52,739 nt of DNA from DAXETY01 sp051155755 (GTDB taxonomy: Bacteria > Desulfobacterota > Desulfobacteria > Desulfobacterales > SG8-13): positions 1 through 52,739 of the forward strand of contig DAXETY010000076.1 of the NCBI GenBank assembly GCA_051155755.1, given 5' to 3'. Shown here piece by piece: positions 34,352-41,254 of this stretch. The position numbers and the translations under genes are program-made. Below the pieces are notes generated by a model that had not been told where the DNA came from, did no database searches, and saw nothing but the letters and a program-made list of their open reading frames with translations. The first letter of the stretch is position 1; the number at the start of each line of letters is the position of its first letter.

Positions 34352-34735
34352 TCAAATCAGGCTGATGATATGGTCAATCAGGCTCTTAGCATTGGACATC
34401 CAAGGCCTGACTTGGGACGCTTCGAAGGTGACGAAGTCTATATAGTCCCCTTCCTGGCGCCTCTCGAAGAGATCGTTGTAAATTCGCGCCAAATCTTTGG
34501 GGACCTTGCCGGTTTTTACATACTGCTGGTTGAACAGGCTGCGGATGCCGGCATGCTTGGATGAGGATAGGCCGTCTCGAACAAGAAGAGCTGACACCGC
34601 GTAAAAGCAGGCATAGTAGAGACGGTTCACACAAGCATTCCATCGGTCGGCAGCGGCAAGTACATTTGCATCTTCGAGGGCCTCATTTGCGCGGCCGATA
34701 CGATACGCGATCAATTCGTTGGAATCTTGCGTCAC
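34352..34735 (-). CDS. HEPN-domain toxin candidate (module 2)
   Basis: A 127-residue HEPN protein: ACVNRLYYACFYAVSALLV, then SSSKHAGIRSLFNQQYVKTGKV and RRQEGDYIDFVTF near the end, the typical order of the PF05168 subgroup. It overlaps the upstream MNT gene by four bases (ATGA). It lies inside the segment bounded by tRNA-Sec and its 3' duplicate. It is a different subtype from the HEPN of module 1; the two share little sequence beyond the fold. Confidence 0.88.
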   Translation of the reverse strand: MTQDSNELIAYRIGRANEALEDANVLAAADRWNACVNRLYYACFYAVSALLVRDGLSSSKHAGIRSLFNQQYVKTGKVPKDLARIYNDLFERRQEGDYIDFVTFEASQVRPWMSNAKSLIDHIISLI

Positions 34736-35037
34736 AGCCGGATTCCTTCCCGCTGGACGCGCTGGTGAAAAGGCATGGCTTTGTAACGGTCACTTTCCCA
34801 TTCGTCACGGGTCCTTACGATGGATGAGATGACTTGGCCGGATTCCCACTCGATTTCGTAGAGGCTGTGCCGTATCCTGTCGGTGCGTTCTTCATTGACA
34901 GGAGCGTCAACCAGAATAAGGACATCCCAATCCGAATCAGGATCAGCATCCCCTCGTGAGCGGGATCCGTAAAGGATGATGTCCGCATCCGGCTCCAATT
35001 TATGGACAGCCTCTCGTATACGTGCTGTTAAATCCAT
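34732..35037 (-). CDS. MNT-type nucleotidyltransferase antitoxin (module 2)
   Basis: A 101-residue (106 from an upstream GTG at 35052) nucleotidyltransferase with ILYGSRSRGDADPDSDWDVLILV. Trp in place of Ile between the two aspartates is common in this subgroup. It is the partner of the HEPN protein downstream and would neutralise it. There is no good ribosome site for either start. Stop and start of the pair overlap (ATGA). Confidence 0.86.
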   Translation of the reverse strand: MDLTARIREAVHKLEPDADIILYGSRSRGDADPDSDWDVLILVDAPVNEERTDRIRHSLYEIEWESGQVISSIVRTRDEWESDRYKAMPFHQRVQREGIRL

Positions 35038-35119
35038 GGCATTCAGTTTCACATTCGATTTTTATAACGAATAACGGTTTCCTGCATTGTTGTCAATGCA
35101 TTACAACGCCACGTTCCCT

Positions 35120-35452
35120 TTATGAAAACGATGTTTTCCAGCCAGATATGATTAAATGTCCAGGGTCCAAGAGGAAAAGTCGAGCTTTGTGGACGTGCCC
35201 GAATTTTTCGCACTGGCGCTTGCCACTCATATCGAGTATCAAAAACAGGACGATGGATTTTTCAGATATCCGAAAGCGGTACTTGGGAGCCCAGATCATA
35301 TGGTACTGACAATGCCATGTCGTGTGTGATAGTTTACGGAACCGGCTCACTGCTTCCTCCTTGCTTTGATGTTGCGGCAACAACTCATTGCAAGGATAGC
35401 AGTGACCGGCTTTTAGGCCATGCCCATCCGGAACCGGCATGGCCAGTCCCAC
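35120..35452 (-). pseudogene. IS200/IS605-family TnpA remnant
   Basis: The frame contains RKLSHTTWHCQYHMIWAPKYRF, which matches the N-terminal signature of IS200/IS605 Y1 transposases (normally followed by a 130-residue catalytic domain). After it the reading frame diverges and lacks the HUH motif and the active-site Tyr, so the gene is broken or truncated. It lies inside the segment bordered by the tRNA-Sec copies, next to the multi-hairpin repeat. Confidence 0.7.
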
Positions 35453-35544
35453 TTGACTACGCCCGTAGGGCGCGAGTTTTCACTTCGCACTAAATAGGTG
35501 TAAAATTCCGCCTCTTAATGATTTTGGGTTACTATCGAGTATAG

Positions 35545-35693
35545 ATTCTTGCCCAAACCGGGTGCGATGCACCCGGTGCAAGTTCAACATCGAAGCACAA
35601 CAGTGCTTCTGCCTTTTCGGCCTATGGCCGAAAATCCAAGCCACCCGCTTCGCGGGTGCTTGTTGACTTTTCGGACCAGTTTTGGGCAAGAAT
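35545..35693. repeat. Multi-hairpin repeat, copy 1, with 13-base terminal inverted repeats
   Basis: ATTCTTGCCCAAA at 35545-35557 is inverted at 35681-35693. Between them four hairpins follow in a row: CCGGGTGC/GCACCCGG, GAAGCAC/GTGCTTC, TTTTCGGCC/GGCCGAAAA and CACCCGC/GCGGGTG. A second copy of this element is at 40034. It borders the IS200/IS605 remnant. Confidence 0.8.
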
Positions 35694-35740
35694 AGAAGGG
35701 TAGGGCGGTTGATCAAATAGATGGAATAATTAAATAAAAT

Positions 35741-35838
35741 TGGCGGAAGTGCATGGGAATCGAACCCACCCGGGACGGTTTTAACGCCCCACACCGGATT
35801 TGAAGTCCGGGAGCCCCACCAGTGAGCTGCGCACTTCC
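35741..35838 (-). tRNA. selC: Selenocysteine tRNA (UCA)
   Basis: A 98-base gene with encoded CCA. It has the long 8-base-pair acceptor stem (GGAAGTGC/GCACTTCC), anticodon TCA in CTTCAAA, and the extended variable arm of bacterial tRNA-Sec. This shows the organism can insert selenocysteine; selA, selB and selD are not in the window. Its 3' end is the apparent target of an insertion. Confidence 0.97.
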
Positions 35839-35852
35839 GTAACTTAAGAACT

Positions 35853-35880
35853 ATATTAATTGACCTGGTTGTTTTGTCAA
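35853..35880 (-). promoter_or_regulatory. Promoter of tRNA-Sec
   Basis: On the minus strand TTGACA (35880-35875), a 16-base spacer and TAATAT (35858-35853). A nearby TATAGT with a 19-base spacer is an alternative. Confidence 0.55.
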
Positions 35881-35908
35881 CCCGTTTGTGGCAGCGATGG
35901 GAGCTCCC

Positions 35909-37105
35909 ATGTTGGCCTATTTGGATTGTCTGGCGGGAATCAGCGGGGACATGACCCTGGGTGCGTTGATCGATCTGGGCGTGCCGCCGGAGTGGCTTCA
36001 GGAGCAACTGACCGAGGGCCTGGATCTGACCGGTTTTTCCCTGGAGGTGCAGCCGGTGATGCGCCATCACCTTGCCGCCTGCCAGGTTCAGGTTCGGGTC
36101 CGGGACGAAGCCGCTTCCCGCGACTTCCGTGAAATTACCCGACTGATCCAGGCCGGCAGCCTGCCGGAGCGGGTCAAGCACCGCAGCCTGCAGATTTTCA
36201 AGCGGCTGGCCGCGGCCGAAGCCCGGATTCACCGCTGTGAACCCGAAGCGGTCCACTTCCACGAAGTCGGCGGCCTGGATGCGCTGGTGGACATCGTGGG
36301 CACGGTGCTGGCCCTGGACTATCTGAATGTCAACGAGGTGGTCTGCTCCAGAATCCCGGTCGGCCGGGGAATTACCGACAGCCGTCACGGGCGGATTCCG
36401 GTGCCGGCACCGGCAACTCTGGCCGTACTGCAAAACGTCGATATATACGGCACCGAAATCTCGTTTGAACTGACCACGCCCACCGGGGCCGCCATTGCCG
36501 CGGGGCTGGCACGAAATTTCGGCCCGCTGCCGGAAATGAAAATACAAGCTGTCGGCTACGGGGCCGGCTCCAGAGACCTGGAACAACTGCCCAACCTGCT
36601 GCGGGTGATACTGGGCACACCCCGGGCGGCCGCCACCGAGACGATCGTTCAGGTCGAGGCCGGTATCGACGATATGAATCCGGAATTGTTCGGGTACCTG
36701 ATGGAGCGCCTGTTCGAAGACGGGGCGTTGGACGTGGCCTGGATTCCGGCCCAGATGAAAAAGAATCGGCCCGGGGTCATTGTCAGTGTTCTGTGCGCCG
36801 TTGGTCGGGAAAGCCGGGTCATCGATCGGATCATTGCGGAAACCACCACCACCGGCGTGCGGTTTCAGAACGTGCAGCGGCAAATCGTACCCCGTGAAAG
36901 CGTGTCCATCGAAACCCGCTTCGGGACCGTGGCGGTCAAGCGCATCGGCAACCCGGACGGATCCCGGCGCATCGTGCCCGAATATGAGGTCTGTCGGCGA
37001 ATCGCTATCCGCGAAGGGTTGCCCCTGCGGGATGTCTACGATGCGATCGTTGCCGATGGGAACCGAGCTGAATCCCCGGGAACCCCCCGTGCGCGTGAAC
37101 ACTAA
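35909..37105 (+). CDS. larC: Nickel-pincer cofactor biosynthesis protein LarC
   Basis: A 398-residue DUF111/LarC protein. The start MLAYLDCLAGISGDMTLGAL is typical, and VHFHEVGGLDALVDIVG and ELTTPTGAAIA are core motifs. LarC inserts nickel into the pyridinium-bis-thiocarboxylate pincer using CTP. GGGAG lies five bases before the chosen ATG; an upstream start at 35888 is less likely. LarB and LarE are not here. In some bacteria LarC is made by a programmed frameshift; here it is a single unbroken frame. It is 70 bases from the divergent tRNA-Sec gene. Confidence 0.92.
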   Translation: MLAYLDCLAGISGDMTLGALIDLGVPPEWLQEQLTEGLDLTGFSLEVQPVMRHHLAACQVQVRVRDEAASRDFREITRLIQAGSLPERVKHRSLQIFKRLAAAEARIHRCEPEAVHFHEVGGLDALVDIVGTVLALDYLNVNEVVCSRIPVGRGITDSRHGRIPVPAPATLAVLQNVDIYGTEISFELTTPTGAAIAAGLARNFGPLPEMKIQAVGYGAGSRDLEQLPNLLRVILGTPRAAATETIVQVEAGIDDMNPELFGYLMERLFEDGALDVAWIPAQMKKNRPGVIVSVLCAVGRESRVIDRIIAETTTTGVRFQNVQRQIVPRESVSIETRFGTVAVKRIGNPDGSRRIVPEYEVCRRIAIREGLPLRDVYDAIVADGNRAESPGTPRAREH

Positions 37106-37559
37106 CATCGTCGTTTTTCTGGCCACGTTTGGATACCTGGGAAAGCTCCCCGTTGCACCGGGCACCTTCGGTGCCGCCGCCGGGCTCTTGCTTTGTTATC
37201 CGTTGTCCGCTATACCGGTAGCGCTTGCGGTACTGATTGTCTTGGTTTTCTCCGCAGGCGCTGTCTGGGTCTGCGGGGCGGCCGAAATCGCCCTGGGACG
37301 CAAAGATCCGGGCAGTGTGGTCATCGATGAAGCCGTCGGTATGATGGTCACGCTGATGGGCTTGCCGTTCACGGTTTGGACGGCTGTTGCCGGTTTTGTG
37401 TTGTTTCGATTTTTCGATATTCTCAAACCCTTTCCAGTGTGCTATCTGGAACGCCGTGTTCCCGGCGGACTCGGCGTCGTACTCGACGACGTCGCCGCCG
37501 GCGTGCTCGCGCACCTGGCGCTGCGCGCATTGCTGTTGCTCATGTATGTTTTCGGGTAA
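37056..37559 (+). CDS. pgpA: Phosphatidylglycerophosphatase A
   Basis: A 167-residue membrane phosphatase (DUF64/PgpA). Signatures: GYLGKLPVAPGTFGAAAG, DPGSVVIDEAVGMMVTL and the end FRFFDILKPFPVCYLER, VPGGLGVVLDDVAAGV. It removes phosphate from phosphatidylglycerophosphate to make phosphatidylglycerol in the inner membrane. The ATG at 37056 makes the gene overlap larC by 50 bases; a GTG at 37089 would shorten the overlap. Four hydrophobic spans are visible. Confidence 0.9.
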   Translation: MGTELNPREPPVRVNTNIVVFLATFGYLGKLPVAPGTFGAAAGLLLCYPLSAIPVALAVLIVLVFSAGAVWVCGAAEIALGRKDPGSVVIDEAVGMMVTLMGLPFTVWTAVAGFVLFRFFDILKPFPVCYLERRVPGGLGVVLDDVAAGVLAHLALRALLLLMYVFG

Positions 37560-37630
37560 ACGGGCCGGATTGCCCGACGGATCAAACCAATACGGATCGT
37601 AAACACCGGCCCGCATCAGTTAGGATTGCC

Positions 37631-38275
37631 ATGACCGAAGAAACCACTGCCATCGAAGAAACGCCGGTAGAAGGGAAGAGCCGGCTGCGCGAGAACATCG
37701 AGGCCATTCTGGTGGCCGTACTTCTGGCGCTGTTTATCCGCACCTTCGTCGTCCAGGCCTTCAAAATTCCCTCCGGCTCCATGAAAGACACCCTGTTGAT
37801 CGGTGACCACATCCTGGTGAACAAGTTTATCTACGGCGTGAAGCTGCCGATTCTGCAGAAAGTCATCATCCCGGTCTCCGAGCCCGAACGGGGCGATATC
37901 ATTGTATTCAAATTTCCGGTCGAGCCCGAAAAAGACTTTATCAAACGCGTGGTCGCTGTGGCCGGCGATACGGTGGAAGGTCGCGACAAGATGGTTTATA
38001 TCAACGGCCGGCCCGTTGAGGAAATCTATGCCATTCACACCGATCCCCAGGTGTACCCGCCCGGTTTCCAGGCCCGGGACAATTTCGGCCCGATCACGGT
38101 ACCCGAAGACGCTGTTTTCGTAATGGGCGACAACCGGGATCACAGTTTCGACAGTCGATTCTGGGGTTTTGTCGATCTAAAGGTAGTCCGCGGGCAGGCT
38201 TTTATGATATACTGGTCATGGGATCAGGAAGATTTCGGCGTCCGATGGAGCCGAATCGGCGATTTGATCAAGTAG
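37631..38275 (+). CDS. lepB: Signal peptidase I
   Basis: A 214-residue S26 peptidase. The membrane anchor is AILVAVLLALFIRTFVVQAF; catalytic Ser is in IPSGSMKDTLLIGD, catalytic Lys in DFIKRVVAVAGD, and the GDNRDHSFDSR box follows. It cuts signal peptides from secreted proteins outside the inner membrane. The start at 37631 has AGGA five bases upstream. Seventy bases after pgpA on the same strand, so possibly one operon. The sequence has just one clear span at the N terminus, as in Gram-negative short LepB forms. Confidence 0.94.
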   Translation: MTEETTAIEETPVEGKSRLRENIEAILVAVLLALFIRTFVVQAFKIPSGSMKDTLLIGDHILVNKFIYGVKLPILQKVIIPVSEPERGDIIVFKFPVEPEKDFIKRVVAVAGDTVEGRDKMVYINGRPVEEIYAIHTDPQVYPPGFQARDNFGPITVPEDAVFVMGDNRDHSFDSRFWGFVDLKVVRGQAFMIYWSWDQEDFGVRWSRIGDLIK

Positions 38276-38532
38276 CAGCGTCCGTTTCTATTGACAGCCG
38301 AAAGCTGTCGTTGCGGCTCGAAACACCGGGGCACGATTCCACCCTCCGTCTTCGAAACGATTCCATCTGGTTATGTTGTTGACTTAAAAAGCTGATCCTG
38401 CAGCGAGCCGATCCGCTCCAAAAAAGGTCCGCGACTTGACCGCACGGTCTGGGCGCGCGCAAAGACAAACCGTGCGTCGGCACTTTCGGGCGCACAGCAC
38501 CCAAACGGTCAAAGGGAAGTGAGCAAATCGAG
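38276..38532. other. Spacer between lepB and pilR
   Basis: 257 bases. A small hairpin GACAGC/GCTGTC lies just after lepB (around 38294-38310) with no T-tail. No gene or promoter I can defend. Confidence 0.35.
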
Positions 38533-39933
38533 ATGACGGCAGAACTCAATCAGCCTCACATTCTGGTTGTCGACGATGATCTGAGTATGCGGGAACTGCT
38601 CGAGTTTTTGCTCGGGCGCGAGGGCTACCGGGTGACCCTGGCCGATACCGGCAAAAAAGGCATCGCCATGCTCGACAAAGGGCCCTATGAATTGATCCTT
38701 TGTGACATCAAGCTCGGAGACATGACCGGACTGGATGTTCTCCGGGCCGCCAAAAAGCGGGACCCCGACGCCACCGTGATCATGATCTCGGCCTTCGCCA
38801 CCACCGAAACCGCGGTGGAGGCCATGAATGAGGGGGCCTACGACTACGTTCCCAAACCCTTTGACAACGATGAACTGCTGGCCACGATCGCCAAATCCCT
38901 GAAGCTGAAAACCGTCGAGCGGGAAAAGGCCAGCATTGAAGACGAGCTGAAAAAAAACCTGCATTTCGGCCGTATCGTCGGCAACTCGCCGGGCATGCTG
39001 CACATCTATAAGATGATCAAGCAGGTGGCGCCCACCCGCACCAACGTGCTCATCACCGGTGAGAGCGGCACCGGCAAGGAACTCATCGCCCGGGCCATTC
39101 ACGAACAAAGCGACCGCAATGACAAAGAATTTGTCGTGATCAACTGCGGCGGCATTCCGGAAACCCTGATGGAAAGCGAGCTGTTCGGCCATAAAAAGGG
39201 CAGCTTCACGGGTGCGACCGCCGACAAAAAAGGCCTGTTCGAGGTCGCCGACAAGGGAACCGTTTTTCTGGACGAAATCGGCGAACTGAGTCTGCCGATC
39301 CAGGTCAAGCTCCTGCGGGCCATTCAGGAGCGCACCTTCAAGGCGGTGGGCGGCAACGAAGACATTCACGTGGACATCCGTATCATTGCCGCCACCAACA
39401 AACGGTTGGAAAAAGAAGTCATCGAAGGCAATTTCCGGGAGGACCTTTTTTATCGTCTCAACGTCATCGAGATCAAGCTGCCGCCCCTGCGGGAGCGCAA
39501 GGGCGACCTCAAAACCCTGGCCCAGCATTTTCTGGACAAATACACGCGTGAGATGGGGAAACAAATCAGCAAAATTTCCTCCTACGCCATCGACATGCTC
39601 AATCGCTACGATTTTCCCGGCAACATCCGCGAGCTGGAAAACCTGATGGAACGCAGCGTGGCGCTGTCGACCACCAACATCCTGCTGCCTGACAGCCTGG
39701 CCCTGTCGATCCACAAGCGCCGCTGGATCGAGGGCATCCGCGACCGCCGCTTCGATCTGGACGAAGTCAGCCAGGGGGTTTCCCTGGACAGCATCCTGGA
39801 GGAAATCGAACGGGCCTACCTGCTCAAGGCCCTGGAAATCTCCAACGGAAACAAAAACAAGGCGGCCGAGCTGCTGGGCATCAGCTTCCGCTCCTTGCGG
39901 TATCGGCTGGGCAAGCTCGGCGCCACCAATTAG
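38533..39933 (+). CDS. pilR: Sigma-54-dependent response regulator (PilR-like)
   Basis: A 466-residue NtrC-family activator: receiver with Asp58 (LILCDIKLG) and acidic pair VVDDD; AAA+ domain with GESGTGKE (176-183), the sigma-54 loop GSFTGA (223-228; the usual form is GAFTGA) and Walker B TVFLDEIGEL; Fis-type helix-turn-helix at the C terminus (NKNKAAELLGISFRSLRYRL). It is followed by a pilin gene with a canonical -24/-12 promoter, the classic PilR target. The cognate kinase PilS is not in the window. Ser at the second GAFTGA position is seen in some functional activators. Confidence 0.92.
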   Translation: MTAELNQPHILVVDDDLSMRELLEFLLGREGYRVTLADTGKKGIAMLDKGPYELILCDIKLGDMTGLDVLRAAKKRDPDATVIMISAFATTETAVEAMNEGAYDYVPKPFDNDELLATIAKSLKLKTVEREKASIEDELKKNLHFGRIVGNSPGMLHIYKMIKQVAPTRTNVLITGESGTGKELIARAIHEQSDRNDKEFVVINCGGIPETLMESELFGHKKGSFTGATADKKGLFEVADKGTVFLDEIGELSLPIQVKLLRAIQERTFKAVGGNEDIHVDIRIIAATNKRLEKEVIEGNFREDLFYRLNVIEIKLPPLRERKGDLKTLAQHFLDKYTREMGKQISKISSYAIDMLNRYDFPGNIRELENLMERSVALSTTNILLPDSLALSIHKRRWIEGIRDRRFDLDEVSQGVSLDSILEEIERAYLLKALEISNGNKNKAAELLGISFRSLRYRLGKLGATN

Positions 39934-40033
39934 ATCGTGTTCATCAACTCTTCTGGATCGGCACTCGTTAATTCCGATCCACCTATCGGCTTGTGACAAG
40001 ATCGACTGTCCATTCCGGATGGATGCCGATTTG

Positions 40034-40172
40034 ATTCTTGCCCAAGCCGGGTGCGATGCACCCGGTGCAAGTTCAACATCGAAGCACAAAAGTGCTTCTG
40101 CCTATTCTTGCCGGCGGCAATTACCGCTGGCAAGAAAATCCAAGCCACCCGCTTCGCGGGTGGTTGTTGACT
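40034..40172. repeat. Multi-hairpin repeat, copy 2
   Basis: Matches copy 1 (35545) closely: same ATTCTTGCCCAA start, same CCGGGTGC and GAAGCAC hairpins and same CCACCCGCTTCGCGGG hairpin. The third hairpin differs in sequence and length (TTCTTGCCGGCGG paired with CCGCTGGCAAGAA) yet still pairs. The right terminal repeat is missing. Confidence 0.8.
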
Positions 40173-40429
40173 CCGGCGGCGGCGGCCAGGGAGGCGGTGC
40201 GCGGTTGCCGGTCTTCTGCAATCTCTCAAAAAATGCCAAACCCTTTGAAGTCAATCGTGGGGCATCACCGGTGTTGAACCGGTGACAATTATTGTCAAAG
40301 TGCTGACCAAAATCGGGTTGGCGTTATGCCCGGCAGGTTTGCACGTCATATTTGGGCAAAGGGCCGTTTCAAAAAAATTCCATTAGAATTTAGTCGCTTA
40401 TAAAATATCGGGAACAACGGCGATAGCGG
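40173..40429. other. Spacer between the repeat and the pilin promoter
   Basis: About 260 bases with no gene. PilR and IHF binding sites are expected here, upstream of the sigma-54 promoter, but I cannot pick them by eye with confidence; an A/T-rich stretch lies at about 40375-40410. Confidence 0.35.
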
Positions 40430-40446
40430 TGGCACATGGGTTGCAT
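40430..40446 (+). promoter_or_regulatory. Sigma-54 (-24/-12) promoter of the pilin gene
   Basis: TGGCAC at 40430-40435, five bases, then TTGCAT at 40441-40446, a near-perfect match to TGGCAC-N5-TTGCW. Transcription would start near 40457, leaving a leader of about 145 bases with an unused AAGGAGGTG at 40505-40513. It lies 500 bases downstream of pilR. Confidence 0.9.
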
Positions 40447-40600
40447 CATAGGCCCGGCAAATGCGCAATCAGAGAAACACTGTTCCGGGCCGCATGCTGA
40501 TCTGAAGGAGGTGCAAAACGAGGGGAATCAGGGCCCGAGCAAATTTAACAACCCAAAAAACCCATGTACAACGAAACCATTGACCAGAGGAGGTAAAGAC

Positions 40601-41008
40601 ATGCTGCAGAAAATGAGAGGAAATACCAAAGGTTTTACGCTGATCGAGTTGATGATCGTTATCGCCATCATCGGTATTCTGGCCGCCATCGCCATTCCGA
40701 ACTTCATCTCTTACCGGAACAAGGCGTTCTGCAGCCGGGCCGAAAACGATGCTTCCAACGTCGCGGCCGCCATCGCCGATTACTTTGCCGTTCCCAGCCG
40801 CGTCACCCTGCCGACGGTGGACGATGCCACGACTTACCTGAACGGCGCCGTGAACCTTTCCGGCACGAATACGCTCCAGGTTGCAGGCACCGTCGACAAT
40901 GTTACCATTGTTGTAACAGACGGCAGCAGCCGTTGCCCGGATGACTATCAGGACTCCCAGGCTCCGGCGTGGGATTCCGGCGACAACACCTTCACCAAAA
41001 CGATGTAG
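40601..41008 (+). CDS. pilA: Type IV pilin (PilA-like major pilin)
   Basis: A 135-residue prepilin. The leader MLQKMRGNTKG ends at Gly, and the mature chain begins FTLIELMIVIAIIGILAAI, with Glu at position 5 as needed for assembly; prepilin peptidase cuts between G and F and methylates Phe. The mature chain of 124 residues holds two cysteines (in KAFCSRA and in SSRCPDD), able to form one disulfide. AGGAGG lies eight bases upstream of the ATG. A sigma-54 promoter lies 145 bases upstream and a terminator just downstream, so the gene is monocistronic. The short globular domain resembles deltaproteobacterial pilins. Confidence 0.94.
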   Translation: MLQKMRGNTKGFTLIELMIVIAIIGILAAIAIPNFISYRNKAFCSRAENDASNVAAAIADYFAVPSRVTLPTVDDATTYLNGAVNLSGTNTLQVAGTVDNVTIVVTDGSSRCPDDYQDSQAPAWDSGDNTFTKTM

Positions 41009-41047
41009 CAACGGCTACATATTCGCATAACCAAAATACGGCAGCAA

Positions 41048-41087
41048 CACGAAAAGGGGGGGAGATCTCCTCCTTTTCGTGTTTTAT
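41048..41087 (+). terminator. Rho-independent terminator of pilA
   Basis: Arms ACACGAAAAGG and CCTTTTCGTGT around a GGAGATCTCC core, then TTTTATTT, starting 40 bases after the stop codon. Confidence 0.85.
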
Positions 41088-41254
41088 TTGAAAAAATTTG
41101 AAGGCCTGTGTTTTTTCTTGAACCAGGTATCCCGGTTTACTTACTTCCGCACCCCATCACGCAACCCTTTTTTTATGTTGTTCCTACCGGCCATGTGGCC
41201 GGGCGGTTTTAAGCCGGCAGTTGCACAATTGGTTTTCGGGCAGGAACGGAATTG

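Noticed and set aside
35480..37165. A 561-codon minus-strand frame across larC, tRNA-Sec and the repeat
   Set aside because: It reads through a tRNA gene and a repeat and is the mirror of larC; composition is not protein-like.
38509..40089. A 526-codon minus-strand frame over pilR
   Set aside because: Shadow of pilR; no start signal, no family pattern.
40436..40600. Upstream in-frame start of pilin at 40436
   Set aside because: It begins inside the sigma-54 promoter and would bury the class III leader peptide.
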